This document shows, in pieces, positions 7,175-14,907 of a stretch of 35,712 bases of DNA. The notes below the pieces were generated by a model. The model worked only from the letters and a program-made list of their open reading frames with translations. It did not search any database and had not been told where the DNA came from. A program made the position numbers and the translations under genes. Source of the stretch: Acidimicrobiia bacterium. Its GTDB lineage: Bacteria > Actinomycetota > Acidimicrobiia > Spongiisociales > UBA5794. How positions within the stretch are numbered: the stretch's first letter is position 1; each line of letters begins with the position of its first letter. The stretch covers positions 1-35,712 of the forward strand of contig JALVQZ010000154.1 of NCBI GenBank assembly GCA_027036355.1, given 5' to 3'.

Positions 7175-8191
7175 GACCATCCGCCGGTACGCCTCGAGGA
7201 GGCGGTCGACGAGATTGGATCCCCGCGGCGCCCGGATCTGGCCTGCGCTGGAGATGGCCGAGTCCATCGACGCCAGGAGGACCGAATCGCCCTGGGTGCG
7301 GATGCGTGCGACCCGCCGCCGGGCGGACGCGTGCACGTCGCGCCGGTCCCGTGCATCTCGCCACGCTCGGCGCTTCTGTGCGAACCAGCCGTCGCGAAGA
7401 GCCACGACGGCAACGCCGACGTCGACGGCCGCCAACGCCGGCCACAGCAACGCGCGGGTCGACGGACGCCAGTTGGAGGCCAGGAGTCGACGGCGGTTCC
7501 GCTCCAGCCAGTACATCTTGTCGGGGGAGCGTCCGAAGTCGTAGTCGTGGAGGACCTTCGAGGCGGGGACCCGCACGGTGCGCATGCCGGCGAGCCGCAG
7601 TCGCCAGCCGAGGTCCACGTCCTCGTGGTACATGAACAGGTCCTCCCGGAATCCTTCGAAACGTCGCCACACCTCGGTGCGCATCGCCATGGCGGCGCCG
7701 GAGGGGAACGCCGCCTCGACGGGGTCCGATTCGTCGGGAGGGATCGGCTCGTCGAGGTCGCTCACCCACGCCAGCCCGTGGTACCCGAGATGGCCGCCGG
7801 ACGTGTTGAAGCGGTCGGGCCGGTCGGCTTGGGCGATCGTCGCCATCGCCGCTCCGACGGCCGGTTCGTCCAGCGCCGCCAGGAGGGGAGGAAGCCACCC
7901 GTGCTCGGGGACCGTGTCGTGACCGAGGAACGCCACGTACGGCTGGGTCGCCTCGGCGGCGGCGAGGTTGCATCCGGCGGCGAAGCCGACGTTGTCGGCC
8001 CGCTCGATGATCGTCACCCCTCGACGGCGCAGCACCTCGACGGTGGCGTCGGGGGATGCAGAGTCGACGACGACGACCTCGGCCGGGCCCTCCGGGTCGG
8101 ACAGGAGCGCATCGAGGACCGGGCCGACGAGCTCCGCGGAACGATGGGTCACCATCACCACGGTGACCGGGGTCGGGCCGGGAGCGGTCAC
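7124..8191 (-). CDS. Family 2 glycosyltransferase, rhamnosyltransferase-like
   Basis: 355 residues. GTG 8191 overlaps the SpoIID stop (GTGA), so it is coupled to that gene; the open frame further upstream is antisense noise. The N-terminus VTVVMVTHRSAELVGPVL, then VVVDSASPDAT, NVGFAAGCNLAAAEA, AFLGHDTVPEHGWL and MYHEDVDLGWRLRLAG are the hallmarks of WbbL/RfbF-like GT2 enzymes that add rhamnose or similar sugars in cell-wall linkers or O-antigen-like chains. Residues about 250-290 hold a weakly hydrophobic stretch after the catalytic domain. Last gene of the minus-strand operon 12139 to 7124. Acceptor unknown. Confidence 0.86.
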   Translation of the reverse strand: MTAPGPTPVTVVMVTHRSAELVGPVLDALLSDPEGPAEVVVVDSASPDATVEVLRRRGVTIIERADNVGFAAGCNLAAAEATQPYVAFLGHDTVPEHGWLPPLLAALDEPAVGAAMATIAQADRPDRFNTSGGHLGYHGLAWVSDLDEPIPPDESDPVEAAFPSGAAMAMRTEVWRRFEGFREDLFMYHEDVDLGWRLRLAGMRTVRVPASKVLHDYDFGRSPDKMYWLERNRRRLLASNWRPSTRALLWPALAAVDVGVAVVALRDGWFAQKRRAWRDARDRRDVHASARRRVARIRTQGDSVLLASMDSAISSAGQIRAPRGSNLVDRLLEAYRRMVLPVVRVLDRRAGLPVG

Positions 8192-10251
8192 GGACCCCAG
8201 AACCCGGCGATCGGGTTCTGCGACGCGTCGCCGAGGGCGATGACGATGTTGGCCGACTCCTGCGTGTACGTGTCCCGGAGGTAGAAGGTGGCGGTCGACG
8301 GGCGGAACACCCCGACGGTGTCGATCCCGTCGTCGTTCCAGTCCCCCACGACGATCCGGTCGCCGGCTGCGGCCCCGGTGTAGTCGAAGACGAGGTCGAC
8401 GGTCGGGTCGGTGAGCGAGTTCGTCAGGTACAACGTCCGGGTCGACGGCCGCCACACGCCGATCGTGTCGATGCCGTCACCGTCCCAGTCCCCGGCGACG
8501 GGAACGTCGCCCGCTTCACCGAAGGGCACCACGATGTCGGCGACGCCCTGGGTGTTCGAGTTCCTGAGGTAGAAGCTCTCCGTCGACGGTCGGTAGATTC
8601 CGACCGTGTCGGTTCCGTCGCCGTTCCAGTCGCCCGCGACGGGAAGGTCACCGGGATCGCCGTAGTAGATGTCGATGTCGGCGACGCCCTGGGTGTTGGA
8701 GTTGCGCAGGAACAGGAAGCCGGTGCTCTTGCGGTACAGACCGACGGTCTCGACGCCGTCGCCGTCCCAGTCGCCGATGAACGGGATGTCGGCGGGGTTG
8801 CCGAAGTAGAACGTGCTCACCGATCCGTCGGACCGACGGATCGTCCATATGCCGGTGGCGGGATCCTGCAGTCCCACCGACGCCGACCCGTGCTGGACGG
8901 GCGGCGGGTCGTCGGGCGGCGGGGTCGCCCCGCCGATCGACACGTCGAAGTACCGCGAACGGAGCCCGAAGACCCCGGCGACCCACGAGGAGGTGCGGGT
9001 CGTCACCGCCGGCCCTGCGTCGGTGAAACCGGTGAACTCGACGGTCTTGGCGCTCCCGGATGTGTAGCGGTCGATGACCTCCACCCTGGTGAGTCGGGCC
9101 ATGCCGACCGCGGCGGCTGCTTGATCGCCGGGAACGGTCGTCGTCCACGACCGGTACGGGTTGGGCGGCTGAAGGGACCATGGGTCGTCGACCGACGCGA
9201 GGTAGGGGAGGGCCGTGCCTCCCCATTTGTCCTGCACGGCCTCGGTCGCGCCGCCGTTGGACGACGAGTAGAACGTCTGGACGATGGAACCGTTCGGCGC
9301 CTCGGGATGCGTCAGGACGATGCTCTTGGTGGCGTCGACGGCGTCGGTCCACGCCTGGGTGCCGTGTCCCCAACCGACGTACCGTTGGCTGAGCGAGGTG
9401 TCGTAGACGTGACACAGGCACGACCGCTTGGAGGGGTCGATACCGTACACGGCCTCGGCCGCGTAGCTGCGGGCAGCCACGGCTTGCGCCTCCAGGGCGG
9501 CGTTGGGCCACGAGTAGGCGACCTCGGAGATCCCGTAGGTGTAGTCGTCGACATCGATCTCGAGGATGACCTCGAAGCCTCCGGCGTTGTCTGCGAGATG
9601 GATCGCCGCGCCTCGCCCGTACTGGCATGGCCGGTAGATCCCGGCGTTCCAGTCCCACAGGGTGCATCCGGCGATCTCGATCTTCGTGGTGGGCTTGTCG
9701 AGTTCCCCATCCCATGTCAGATCCAGGTCGCATGGGCCCGCCGGAGCCGTGGCGATGGTGGCGCCCCCGGCGTCGCTGAAGGTCAGCGTGCATCCGTCGG
9801 GGCCTTGGGCGACCTCGAGTCGCTCGTCGGTCTGGAGGGACCAGGTGTCGGCTCCCCGAGTGACCGTGACCGGTGCGTGGGCGGGGTTCCCGTCGCCCCA
9901 GTTGACGGCCCGGGCGATGAACGTGATGTCGCTCACGTCCCGTTCCAGGTTGACGAGGAGGTTGGGGACGGCGGGGATGTCCACCCCGACCGCCGACCGG
10001 GCGGTCCCCGGGTAGTAGTGGGCGAGGATCTCGGCGGAGGTGGCGCCGTCGAGGGCCATCGCGTAGGCCCCGTACTGGCTCATCCCGACGCCGTGTCCGA
10101 ACCCGGCGCCGTCGAAGACGACGTCGTCCTCGGCGGCGAAGGCGGCCGCCGGGAGGGCGACGATCACCAGCGCGGCGACGAACGTCAGGACCCTGGCCGT
10201 CGCGGCGCCATGCGATCCGAGCCGGTCGGTTCTGGTCCGCATCGAGGTCAT
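8188..10251 (-). CDS. Secreted SpoIID/LytB-domain protein with C-terminal FG-GAP-like repeats
   Basis: 687 residues from ATG 10251; an in-frame ATG at 10242 is an alternative. The signal peptide ends near residue 40 (AAAFAA). SpoIID-like proteins cut or help to cut peptidoglycan glycan strands. Seen here are GFGHGVGMSQYGAYAMA at about 50-66, then EVAYSWPNAALEAQAVAARSYA (around 270), YDTSLSQRYVG and FYSSSNGGATE. The GHGVGMSQYGA motif is N-terminal, whereas in Bacillus SpoIID it is C-terminal; as I recall, actinobacterial homologues often have this order. Residues about 460-687 carry a proline-rich linker and four FG-GAP-like repeats. It follows the sugar dehydrogenase by 37 bp and overlaps the next glycosyltransferase by 4 bp. 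Confidence 0.85.
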   Translation of the reverse strand: MTSMRTRTDRLGSHGAATARVLTFVAALVIVALPAAAFAAEDDVVFDGAGFGHGVGMSQYGAYAMALDGATSAEILAHYYPGTARSAVGVDIPAVPNLLVNLERDVSDITFIARAVNWGDGNPAHAPVTVTRGADTWSLQTDERLEVAQGPDGCTLTFSDAGGATIATAPAGPCDLDLTWDGELDKPTTKIEIAGCTLWDWNAGIYRPCQYGRGAAIHLADNAGGFEVILEIDVDDYTYGISEVAYSWPNAALEAQAVAARSYAAEAVYGIDPSKRSCLCHVYDTSLSQRYVGWGHGTQAWTDAVDATKSIVLTHPEAPNGSIVQTFYSSSNGGATEAVQDKWGGTALPYLASVDDPWSLQPPNPYRSWTTTVPGDQAAAAVGMARLTRVEVIDRYTSGSAKTVEFTGFTDAGPAVTTRTSSWVAGVFGLRSRYFDVSIGGATPPPDDPPPVQHGSASVGLQDPATGIWTIRRSDGSVSTFYFGNPADIPFIGDWDGDGVETVGLYRKSTGFLFLRNSNTQGVADIDIYYGDPGDLPVAGDWNGDGTDTVGIYRPSTESFYLRNSNTQGVADIVVPFGEAGDVPVAGDWDGDGIDTIGVWRPSTRTLYLTNSLTDPTVDLVFDYTGAAAGDRIVVGDWNDDGIDTVGVFRPSTATFYLRDTYTQESANIVIALGDASQNPIAGFWGP
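8191..8880 (-). repeat. FG-GAP-like module, copy 2 (C-terminal in SpoIID gene)
   Basis: Repeats with GDWDGDGVETVGLYR and FYLRNSNTQGVADI cores. The protein pattern is as in the modules at 5380-6060 and 11355-12050. Codon use matches the surrounding gene (GAC/GGC-rich), and DNA similarity to the other two copies looks lower than theirs to each other. Confidence 0.7.
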
Positions 10252-10288
10252 TGTGGTGCCATCCTGGTGGTTGTCAACGGAACGCGGG

Positions 10289-12139
10289 TCAGGACGTGCC
10301 GACGATCTTGTAGATCTTGCCGGCGATCGACACGACGTACAGTTCGCCGGCCGAGTCCTCGCCGAAGGACGCCAACGCGGGGACGGTGCCGACGACCGAC
10401 GTCCAGTCACGCTGGTCGGCAGCCACCCCGCCGCTCATGGTGAACGAACGGATCCAACCGGCGCCGAAATCACCGTAGAAGTAGGTGCCGGCGAGTCCAG
10501 GGATCGCCGAGCCGCGGTAGACGTACCCGCCCGTCACGGAGTTGCCTTCCCCGTGGCCGTACTCGAGGACGGGCATCGTCAGGCCCGTGGTGTCGCATCC
10601 CGAGGACGGTTCGAAGCAGTGGAGCCCCTCCATGCGGTCCCAGCCCAGGTCGATGCCGCCGACGCCGGCGGGCACGACGTCGATCTCTTCCCACTCGTTC
10701 TGGCCGACGTCGCCGATGTACAGCTCGCCGGTGCTGCGGTCGAAGGACCACCGCCAGGGGTTGCGGACCCCGGTGATCCACACCTCCCGGGCGCCGTTGG
10801 TCCCGTCGTAGGGGTTCCCGGCCGGGATGGCGTAGGGGCTCTGCGAATCGACGTCGATGCGCAGCATCGCGCCGAGCAGCGTGGTCGGATCTTCGCCGTT
10901 CTCGTCGGGGTCGCCACCGCTGCCGCCGTCCCCCATGCCGATGTACAGGAAGCCGTCGGGTCCGAAGGCGATCATCCCTCCGTTGTGGTTGGGGTAGGGC
11001 TGGTCGATCGAGAGGATCGTGCGCACGGGGGTCGGGTCGGCGACGTTGCTGGCCGGGTCGGCGTGGTACTCGACGATCTGGGTGTCTCCGGCTCCGTCGG
11101 TGTAGTTCACGAAGAACCGACCGTTGCCGGCGTAGCCGGGATGGAAGGCCAGCCCGAGGAGGCCGCGTTCGCCGTCGGTGGTGATGCCCGGGATCGTCAG
11201 GAAGGGGGCCGTGAGGAGGTTCCCGTCGGCGACGATCCGGATCGATCCGCCCTTCTCCACGATGAACAGCCGGTCGTCGCCTGGCGGCGCGGTGAGGAAC
11301 AGCGGTTGGTTCAGTCCCGAGCCGACGACCTCCGCCAATCCGATGTCGGGGATGGCGGCGATGTCGCCGAAGGCGCCGGCAACGGGGGTCAGGTTCGCGG
11401 CGCCGGCCGGGATGACGGTATCGGCGACCCCTTGGGTGTTCGAGTTGCGCAGGTAGAAGGTGCCTTCGTCGGGACGGTAGATACCTGCGGTGTCGTCGCC
11501 GTCGCCGTCCCAGTCGCCCGACAAGATGCGATCGCCGGGGTCACCGTAGTAGTAGGACACGTCGGCGACTCCGGCGGCGTTGGAGTTGCGGAAATACACG
11601 AACCCGGTGCTCCGTCGGTACAGACCGACCGTGTCGACGCCGTCGCCGTCGAAGTCGCCCACGAACGGCTCGTCGCCCGGGTTCCCGAAGTAGTAGTCGA
11701 ACTCGGCGGGCCCCAGGCCCCCGTCGTTGGCGCCCAGTTCGTTGATGACGAACACCCGACCCTCCGAGGGTCGCCAGATCGACACGGTGTCGCAGCCGTC
11801 GCCGTCGAAGTCGCCGGCCAGCGGCACGTCGCCGGGGTTCCCGAAGAAGAACCGGATGTCGGCGACGCCTTGGGTGTTCGAGTTCCGCAGGTACACGTAC
11901 CCGTCGGACTGGCGGTACAGGCCCGGGGTGTCGACCCCGTCGCAATCCCAGTCGCCCATCATGGGGGCATCGCCCGGGTTCCCGTAGTAGAACCGAGCGG
12001 TGTGGCCCTCCTCGTTCCGCAGCGCCCAGATGCCCGTGGCGGGGTCGACCGTGCCGACCGTGTCGGGTGTGCCGGCGAGGGCAGGCGCCGCCGCCAAGCT
12101 GAAGGAGGCGGCGAGCAGGAGCGTCGTCAACGTTCGCAT
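10289..12139 (-). CDS. Secreted PQQ-type glucose/sorbosone dehydrogenase with N-terminal FG-GAP-like repeats
   Basis: 616 residues from ATG 12139, chosen because AAGGA lies about 8 nt upstream and because it begins a signal peptide cleaved near residue 22 (APALA). Residues about 27-262 are FG-GAP-like repeats. Residues about 275-616 are a six-bladed propeller of the soluble glucose/sorbosone dehydrogenase family (Asd, YliI): ERGLLGLAFHP, HNGGMIAFGPDGFLYIGMGDGG, GVRNPWRWSFD, LYIGDVGQNEWEEID and TGGYVYRG. The family oxidises sugars with a PQQ cofactor, but many members have untested substrates. Promoter-proximal gene of the minus-strand operon with SpoIID and a glycosyltransferase. Confidence 0.87.
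   Translation of the reverse strand: MRTLTTLLLAASFSLAAAPALAGTPDTVGTVDPATGIWALRNEEGHTARFYYGNPGDAPMMGDWDCDGVDTPGLYRQSDGYVYLRNSNTQGVADIRFFFGNPGDVPLAGDFDGDGCDTVSIWRPSEGRVFVINELGANDGGLGPAEFDYYFGNPGDEPFVGDFDGDGVDTVGLYRRSTGFVYFRNSNAAGVADVSYYYGDPGDRILSGDWDGDGDDTAGIYRPDEGTFYLRNSNTQGVADTVIPAGAANLTPVAGAFGDIAAIPDIGLAEVVGSGLNQPLFLTAPPGDDRLFIVEKGGSIRIVADGNLLTAPFLTIPGITTDGERGLLGLAFHPGYAGNGRFFVNYTDGAGDTQIVEYHADPASNVADPTPVRTILSIDQPYPNHNGGMIAFGPDGFLYIGMGDGGSGGDPDENGEDPTTLLGAMLRIDVDSQSPYAIPAGNPYDGTNGAREVWITGVRNPWRWSFDRSTGELYIGDVGQNEWEEIDVVPAGVGGIDLGWDRMEGLHCFEPSSGCDTTGLTMPVLEYGHGEGNSVTGGYVYRGSAIPGLAGTYFYGDFGAGWIRSFTMSGGVAADQRDWTSVVGTVPALASFGEDSAGELYVVSIAGKIYKIVGTS
11355..12050 (-). repeat. FG-GAP-like module, copy 3 (N-terminal in dehydrogenase gene)
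   Basis: Five units of the D-x-D-x-D-G repeat. It shares long, almost identical DNA blocks with the module at 5380-6060 (opposite strand), including the unusual unit with ELGANDGGLG inserted between two repeats. That shared oddity argues for copying from one gene to the other, not independent origin. Confidence 0.7.
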
Positions 12140-12166
12140 TGGGGGGTCCTTCCGATTCTCCACCTC

Positions 12167-12184
12167 GGCCGACGGTCGTCGGCC
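12167..12184. promoter_or_regulatory. Perfect 8-bp inverted repeat upstream of dehydrogenase operon
   Basis: GGCCGACG-GT-CGTCGGCC, centred about 36 bp upstream of the dehydrogenase ATG (12139) in the divergent gap to the DUF3048 gene. It could be a repressor site or a hairpin in the 5' leader. G+C-rich palindromes are not rare in such genomes, so the assignment is tentative. Confidence 0.35.
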
Positions 12185-12278
12185 TTCGTCATGTCATCGG
12201 CCGATCCGTCCCCCCGGTTCAGCACATTGATCGTTCCCGGTCGGCGAGTGGAGATGCAGCGTACGTGACCTTCGGGCC

Positions 12279-12284
12279 TACACT
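12279..12284 (+). promoter_or_regulatory. -10 element for leaderless DUF3048 mRNA
   Basis: TACACT stands 8 nt before GTG 12293, with no Shine-Dalgarno. This predicts a transcript starting at the GTG, and supports GTG 12293 as the true start. Confidence 0.45.
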
Positions 12285-12292
12285 CGCTGCCC

Positions 12293-13372
12293 GTGACCTC
12301 ACGTACCGCACCGAAGCTCCTCCTGCTCGTCGTCTTCGCCCTGGTCGCCGCCGCGTGCAACCGGGGCGCCGCCGACGAGACGACGACCACCACGGGCGAG
12401 TCGACGACCACCACGACGTCCACGACGACCTCCACGACGACCTCGACGACGACCACCACCACGACGCTGCCGCCCATCGGGGACACGATCAACGGCCTGC
12501 CCGCCGAAGACGACCTCGCTCGGCGGCGGGCGGTGACCGTCAAGATCGACAACCACCCCGACGCGCATCCGCATTGGGGCCTCGACAAGGCGGACGCGAT
12601 CTACGAGCTCCTCGTCGAGGGCGGGTTGACGCGTCTCATCGCCGTGTACCACCAGTCGGACGCCGAGGTGGTCGGTCCCGTCCGATCGGGAAGGCCTACC
12701 GATGCGGGCCTGGTCAAGCCGCTCGGGGCGCCGTTCCAGATCTCCGGTGCCCAACCGTGGGTCAAGCAGATCTTCCGTGACGAGGGCGTCTACATGGTCG
12801 ACGATCTCGGTATCACGACCTACCGCACCGATCAGCGCAGGCCGCCGCACAACCTGCTCAGCTCGACACCGCTCATCCGCGACTACGCCGATGGGCGGGG
12901 ATGGCCGGACGACCCGCCGCCGCCGCTGTTCCAGTACGGCAACGACCCCACCGAGTTGACCGACACCGCCACGCGCATCGAGTTGCCCTTCTCCGATCGG
13001 CCCCCCTCGGTGTTCGAATGGGACGGCGAGAAGTACCTGCACTTCTACGGGGACGACGAACACGAGTGGTACGACGAGGAGACCGACAGCCGCGGTCAGG
13101 TGACCGTGGACGCGATCGTCGTCATCGAGGCGCGCAAGTACACCGCCACGGCGCCCGGCGGGAACGGAACGCCGGTTCCGGCCATGGATACCGTCGGGTC
13201 CGGCGACGCCCTGGTGTTCCGCGACGGCGGTGTCCTGTCGGCGACCTGGGAGCGAGGATCGATCGACGAGATGATCCGGATCTTCGACGCCGACGGCGCC
13301 GAAGTGGTGTTGCCGCCGGGGCGCCCGTGGATCGCCATCTTCCCCACGAACCGTACGGTCGTCTGGGACTGA
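12293..13372 (+). CDS. DUF3048 (YerB-like) lipoprotein
   Basis: 359 residues. The N-terminal signal peptide ends in a lipobox (LVAAAC, Cys22), so the protein is a lipid-anchored exported protein. A Thr-rich linker (30-58) follows, then the DUF3048 region: VTVKIDNHPDAHPHWGLDKAD, IYELLVEGGLTRLIAVY, VGPVRSGRPTDAGLV, and a C-terminal domain with TYRTDQRRPPHN earlier and WERGSIDEMIRIFDADG near the end. This family is widespread in Firmicutes and Actinobacteria, but its function is not established. GTG start with a leaderless promoter. The amidase follows after 2 bp, so the two are probably co-transcribed. Confidence 0.9.
   Translation: MTSRTAPKLLLLVVFALVAAACNRGAADETTTTTGESTTTTTSTTTSTTTSTTTTTTTLPPIGDTINGLPAEDDLARRRAVTVKIDNHPDAHPHWGLDKADAIYELLVEGGLTRLIAVYHQSDAEVVGPVRSGRPTDAGLVKPLGAPFQISGAQPWVKQIFRDEGVYMVDDLGITTYRTDQRRPPHNLLSSTPLIRDYADGRGWPDDPPPPLFQYGNDPTELTDTATRIELPFSDRPPSVFEWDGEKYLHFYGDDEHEWYDEETDSRGQVTVDAIVVIEARKYTATAPGGNGTPVPAMDTVGSGDALVFRDGGVLSATWERGSIDEMIRIFDADGAEVVLPPGRPWIAIFPTNRTVVWD
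12380..12466 (+). repeat. Low-complexity Thr-codon tract
   Basis: A run of ACG/ACC codons broken by a few TCG/TCC Ser codons, encoding residues 30-58 of the lipoprotein. It forms a flexible, probably extended linker between the lipid anchor and the folded domain. Such tracts can change length by slippage. Confidence 0.85.
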
Positions 13373-13374
13373 CC

Positions 13375-14793
13375 GTGGGTTCCCGTCACGCCGGGAGCGC
13401 CACCGAGATCGCTGCCGCGGTGCTCGCCGGCCGGCTCTCGGCGGTCGACGTGGTCGACGCCGCCCTCGCCCGGGCCGCCGCTTCCCAGCCGGCGCTGAAC
13501 GCGTTCACGTCCATCGACGTCGACGGCGCCCGCCGCCGGGCCGAGCAGATCGACCGCCGCATCGCCAGCGGCGTCGACGTCGGGCCGCTGGCGGGGGTTC
13601 CCGTCGCCATCAAGGACCTCATCGACCAAGCCGGCGTTCCCAACACCAAGGGCGGATCGTTCCCACCGACCGTCCCCACCCGCTCGGCTCCGGTCGTCGA
13701 GCGGCTCGAGGCCGCAGGTGCCGTGATCATCGGTCGTACCGGGCTGCACGAGTTCGCGTTCGGCTACACGTCGGAGAACGAATGGTTCGGGCCGGTTCGC
13801 AACCCGTGGGATCCGGCGCTGTCTCCGGGCGGCTCCTCCGGCGGATCCGGCGCTGCGGTCGCCGCCGGTGTCGTTCCCGTCGCCATCGGCACGGACACCG
13901 GCGGGTCCGTGCGGGTGCCTGCCGCGCTGTGTGGCGTCGTCGGGCTCAAGGTGAGCCACGGTCGGGTCCCGCTCCGGGGGGTGTACCCGCTTGCGGCGTC
14001 GCTCGACACGGTCGGTCCCCTGACCCGCAGCGTCGAGGATGCCGCCTCGATGTTCGCGGTCATCGCCGGCGACGATCCGGAGGATCCCTGGTCGGCTCCC
14101 CACCCCGTCGAACCCTTCACCGGGCCCGTTCCCATCGCCGGACTGCGGGTCGGCGTGCCGATGGCGTGGATGGACGTCCCGACGACCGCCTCCGTGAAGG
14201 CCGCCTTCGAACGAGCCTTGGCGGCGCTGGAAGAGGCGGGAGCGATCGTGTCGCGACCGGCCGTACCCGAGCTCGAGCTCGACGATGCGGCACGCAGCGG
14301 CGCCTACGTCGAGGTCGCCTCCGTCCATCGGGACCGGTACCTCGCCGATCCGAGCCGCTACGGCGCTGCGGTGGCCTCCAGGATCGCCGAGTCGATCGCT
14401 ACGCCCGCCGATGCGTTGGTGGGGGCGATCCGGTGGAGGGCCGGAGCCCGCCACGCGCTGGATCGGGTCTTCGCCGATGTCGACGTGCTCGTCACCCCCA
14501 CCGTGGGCGCCACCCGCAAGGTCATCGGCGTCGACACGATCGACGTCGACGGTGTGGAGGTCTTCCACCGAACCGTCCTCGCCTCCTACGCCGCTCCGGT
14601 CAACGGGGTCGGACTGCCCGCCGTGGCGCTTCCACTGCCCGGCGACGTCGAGACGCCCCCGGCGTCGCTGCAGATCATCGGTCCGGCGTTCGCCGAAACA
14701 CGGTTGCTGGAGGTGGCCGCGGCGCTCGAACGGGCGGGCATCGTGGAGGTGGGCGAACCGCCGCTGTGGTTCGGGAACGGAGAACGACCGTGA
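13375..14793 (+). CDS. Amidase signature-family enzyme (GatA-like)
   Basis: 472 residues from GTG 13375, 2 bp after the lipoprotein stop; no strong ribosome binding site, so probably coupled. The amidase signature family hydrolyses amides using a Ser-cisSer-Lys triad. All three are visible: Lys80 (GVPVAIKD), Ser154 (SPGGSSGGSGAAVAAG) and Ser178 (GTDTGGSVRVPAALCG), at positions almost identical to those in GatA. It lacks the gatB/gatC neighbours and other GatA context, so a stand-alone small-amide hydrolase is more likely than tRNA transamidation. Substrate unknown. Confidence 0.88.
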   Translation: MGSRHAGSATEIAAAVLAGRLSAVDVVDAALARAAASQPALNAFTSIDVDGARRRAEQIDRRIASGVDVGPLAGVPVAIKDLIDQAGVPNTKGGSFPPTVPTRSAPVVERLEAAGAVIIGRTGLHEFAFGYTSENEWFGPVRNPWDPALSPGGSSGGSGAAVAAGVVPVAIGTDTGGSVRVPAALCGVVGLKVSHGRVPLRGVYPLAASLDTVGPLTRSVEDAASMFAVIAGDDPEDPWSAPHPVEPFTGPVPIAGLRVGVPMAWMDVPTTASVKAAFERALAALEEAGAIVSRPAVPELELDDAARSGAYVEVASVHRDRYLADPSRYGAAVASRIAESIATPADALVGAIRWRAGARHALDRVFADVDVLVTPTVGATRKVIGVDTIDVDGVEVFHRTVLASYAAPVNGVGLPAVALPLPGDVETPPASLQIIGPAFAETRLLEVAAALERAGIVEVGEPPLWFGNGERP

Positions 14794-14809
14794 TCGAGAT
14801 CGATGGGCA

Positions 14810-14899
14810 TACAATGAGCGCGTTCGCAACCGAGAGGACGCTGGGGCAGCGCAGGGAGCCTCCCGCATCCGCGGGGCCTCATCCCTCACCGATCAGGAG
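14810..14899 (+). promoter_or_regulatory. Promoter and possibly structured leader of the 2-oxoacid oxidoreductase genes
   Basis: TACAAT (14810-14815) is a near-consensus -10 box, predicting a start near 14822 and a leader of about 85 nt. The leader can form CGCTG-GGG-CAGCG (14839-14851) and GGGA-GCC-TCCC (14854-14864), enclosed by GAGG (14834-14837) pairing with CCTC (14877-14880). AGGAG at 14895-14899 is the ribosome binding site, 8 nt before GTG 14908. It does not match a riboswitch class that I can recognise. Confidence 0.4.
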
Positions 14900-14907
14900 C
14901 ATCCACC

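Noticed and set aside
5380-12050. Repeats as a possible CRISPR array or satellite
   Set aside because: Repeat units are about 150 bp, in frame, and encode a regular D-x-D-x-D-G protein pattern.
13375-14793. GatA subunit of the tRNA amidotransferase
   Set aside because: Catalytic triad fits the whole amidase family, but gatB and gatC are absent and the neighbours are unrelated.
14834-14880. TPP riboswitch before korAB
   Set aside because: Only a fragment resembles the 3' half; the CTGAGA-containing 5' half is absent.
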